A stretch of DNA of 64,000 bases from Spirochaetae bacterium HGW-Spirochaetae-1 (GTDB lineage Bacteria > Spirochaetota > UBA4802 > UBA5550). Below are positions 62,731 to 64,000 of this stretch, piece by piece. Numbering within the stretch: the first letter of the stretch is position 1; each line of letters opens with the position of its first letter. Location: assembly GCA_002839375.1 (NCBI GenBank), contig PGXY01000006.1, positions 186,001-250,000 of the forward strand, read 5' to 3'. The position numbers were made by a program, and so were the translations under genes. The notes beneath the pieces are model-generated. The model saw only the letters and a list, made by a program, of their open reading frames with translations. It was not told where the DNA came from and made no database searches.

Positions 62731-63921
62731 TTACAGTGGGACGGCAGCCTTGAATACTCGGCAGTTACCGGTAATCCGGTATGGCGGAGCTAAAGCCGGG
62801 ATAAGAAAGACGTCTCCCGGCGAGGCGGTAAGTTCCGTTGATGAGGATTCGAGCGTCACCGTTCCTTCAACAAAGAGCAGTATTTCCACATTTCTAATTT
62901 CAGCGCTTTGATAGGACTGATATATTGAAGTATTTATTTCCGACAGTTGAAACTCCGCGGCGCCGGTTCTGAATACTTTTTCATTGCCGTCTGCTGCTCC
63001 TTCCATAATCTCCACGGGCGTATCACTGAATGTTACAATAGAAAGCAGTTCAGCTACATCAATGTTTTTTCCCGTTAGTCCTCCCCGGATGACATTGTCC
63101 GAGTTGGCCATGAGTTCAATGCCCAAGCCGTGAATATAGGCGTGAAGGCGGCCTGCCGGCAGATACATGGCCTGTCCCGGCTTGAGTTCCACGAGGTTCA
63201 GGATCACCGGAGAGAGAATGCCCGCATCATCGGGATACTCTTTGCTGAGACGGCAGATCCAGGCGCATGCCCCGTCCTCTCGTGAGAGTTTGGCGGCATT
63301 GAGAGCAGTTTCATCGATGATTTCTTTTTTTCTCTCCGGGGCCAGGGTCATGAGCCTGCTGTAGAATGTTTTTAATCCCCCGGAACGGAGAATGGTCGTT
63401 TCCTCCCGCAAAGTGTGCGGAGCGATATTGTCGAGGTAATCGGCGATAACGCGGGGTGCCCGGAACCCGCACAGGGCTGTAAAGGGCGTTAGTGCGTAGA
63501 TCAATTCCGGTTTGTGATTGTCGTCATGATAATTTCTTTCCGGCGAGTCCGGGGGAACGCCTTTATTGTTTTCCCGGCTGAAACCCGCCGCGGCCTGTTG
63601 TTTATCGGGATGGACCTGGATGGATAGGGGTCTTTCGACGCCAAGAATCTTAAAAAGGAAAGGGAGGGCGTTGCCGAAATTTGCGGTTACGCGCCGGCCC
63701 AGAATTTCATGCGGATATTCTGCTATAAGGGATGGGAGGGGAACCGGTCCTCCTTCCATTATAACCTGCGAAGGTCCCCGTGGGTGGGTGCCCATCCAGA
63801 GTTCTGCATGCGGCTCCCGGGACATGTTGTCAATATGCAAAAGTTCCGCTATGAAAGAAGGCGAGCCCCAGGAGTATGTCTGGATAGTGTTTGCCAGGCG
63901 ATGGATCTCATGATATAGCAT
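62731..63921 (-). CDS. manA: Mannose-6-phosphate isomerase, class I
   Basis: 396 residues. Type I PMI with zinc ligands: Gln and His in SIQVHPD, Glu in HKPEL and the later His in HAYIHGLGIELMANSDNVIRGGLTGK. The active-site segment ANSDNVIRGGLT is family-typical. It interconverts mannose-6-phosphate and fructose-6-phosphate, for LPS or glycoprotein sugars. The ATG at 63921 has no clear Shine-Dalgarno; upstream bases to the window end (63922-64000) contain TTGACA near 63980 without a proper -10. Confidence 0.95.
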   Translation of the reverse strand: MLYHEIHRLANTIQTYSWGSPSFIAELLHIDNMSREPHAELWMGTHPRGPSQVIMEGGPVPLPSLIAEYPHEILGRRVTANFGNALPFLFKILGVERPLSIQVHPDKQQAAAGFSRENNKGVPPDSPERNYHDDNHKPELIYALTPFTALCGFRAPRVIADYLDNIAPHTLREETTILRSGGLKTFYSRLMTLAPERKKEIIDETALNAAKLSREDGACAWICRLSKEYPDDAGILSPVILNLVELKPGQAMYLPAGRLHAYIHGLGIELMANSDNVIRGGLTGKNIDVAELLSIVTFSDTPVEIMEGAADGNEKVFRTGAAEFQLSEINTSIYQSYQSAEIRNVEILLFVEGTVTLESSSTELTASPGDVFLIPALAPPYRITGNCRVFKAAVPL

Positions 63922-64000
63922 CAGTTTTCATTTCTCTCACTGTCTGGAAAAAAGAGCGGTAAAAAGGACGGGTATGTCAAGACAATTAATATATCTTCCT

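Noticed and set aside
1-64000. tRNA and rRNA genes, insertion sequences, prophage, integron or attachment sites
   Set aside because: None was recognised by eye on either strand; a tool-based search was not possible.

Overview
The window reads as one chromosomal stretch of an anaerobic, double-membraned, flagellated bacterium, most likely from Spirochaetota or a neighbouring deep lineage. The signs are an orphan FliG joined to RnfB, a complete MreBCD-PBP2-RodA morphogenesis operon, a bactofilin, several outer-membrane barrels (FadL-like and others), a TonB-like protein, many lone signalling proteins, and a ferredoxin-linked homocysteine module typical of anaerobes. No rRNA, tRNA, CRISPR array, insertion sequence or prophage was seen. 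The taxonomic call is inference from gene content only.

Layout. 1-8.7 kb: the end of an aminotransferase, a secreted lipoprotein/barrel pair, an EF-G paralogue, a FadL-type porin and a TonB-like protein. 8.8-11.4 kb: an OFA-family transporter and two Hsp20 genes under a promoter with a perfect CIRCE operator. 11.4-17.3 kb (minus strand): DUF39, UPF0280 and NIL-ferredoxin genes, a recognised homocysteine/sulfide assimilation trio, running into a pseudokinase-histidine kinase and a NarL-type regulator. 17.6-25.3 kb: a secreted protein, a radical SAM enzyme, a 33-bp minisatellite, a GHKL-like protein, rnfB-fliG, a DEAD-box helicase and a small secreted protein. 25.4-31.6 kb: RsgA, an MlaF-like ATPase, a lipoprotein, a PfkB kinase, TrmO and a hybrid histidine kinase. 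31.6-41 kb: NrnA, GlyQ, a GHKL-HDOD fusion, a peptidase-propeller-barrel protein, a CheY-like receiver, a tail-anchored protein and HisF. 41-49.8 kb: a polyprenyl synthase, an omega-amidase-like hydrolase, TrpC-TrpF, GlmS, a VOC protein, an Eda-type aldolase and an RlmI-like methyltransferase. 49.8-58.9 kb: two membrane-anchored unknowns, mreB-mreC-mreD-mrdA-rodA, queC and comF. 58.9-64 kb: a STAS protein, a second polyprenyl synthase, a TPR mini-protein, a bactofilin, an AmrS-type radical SAM enzyme, a third GHKL-like protein and ManA.

The two strongest leads are the homocysteine module that reads with a one-base overlap into a two-component system whose sensor begins with a degenerate protein-kinase domain, and a family of three scattered GHKL-like proteins that keep the N-box (KEL-x2-N-x2-KAN) and the glycine-rich G2 box but lack the usual DxGxG G1 box; one of the three is fused to an HDOD domain.
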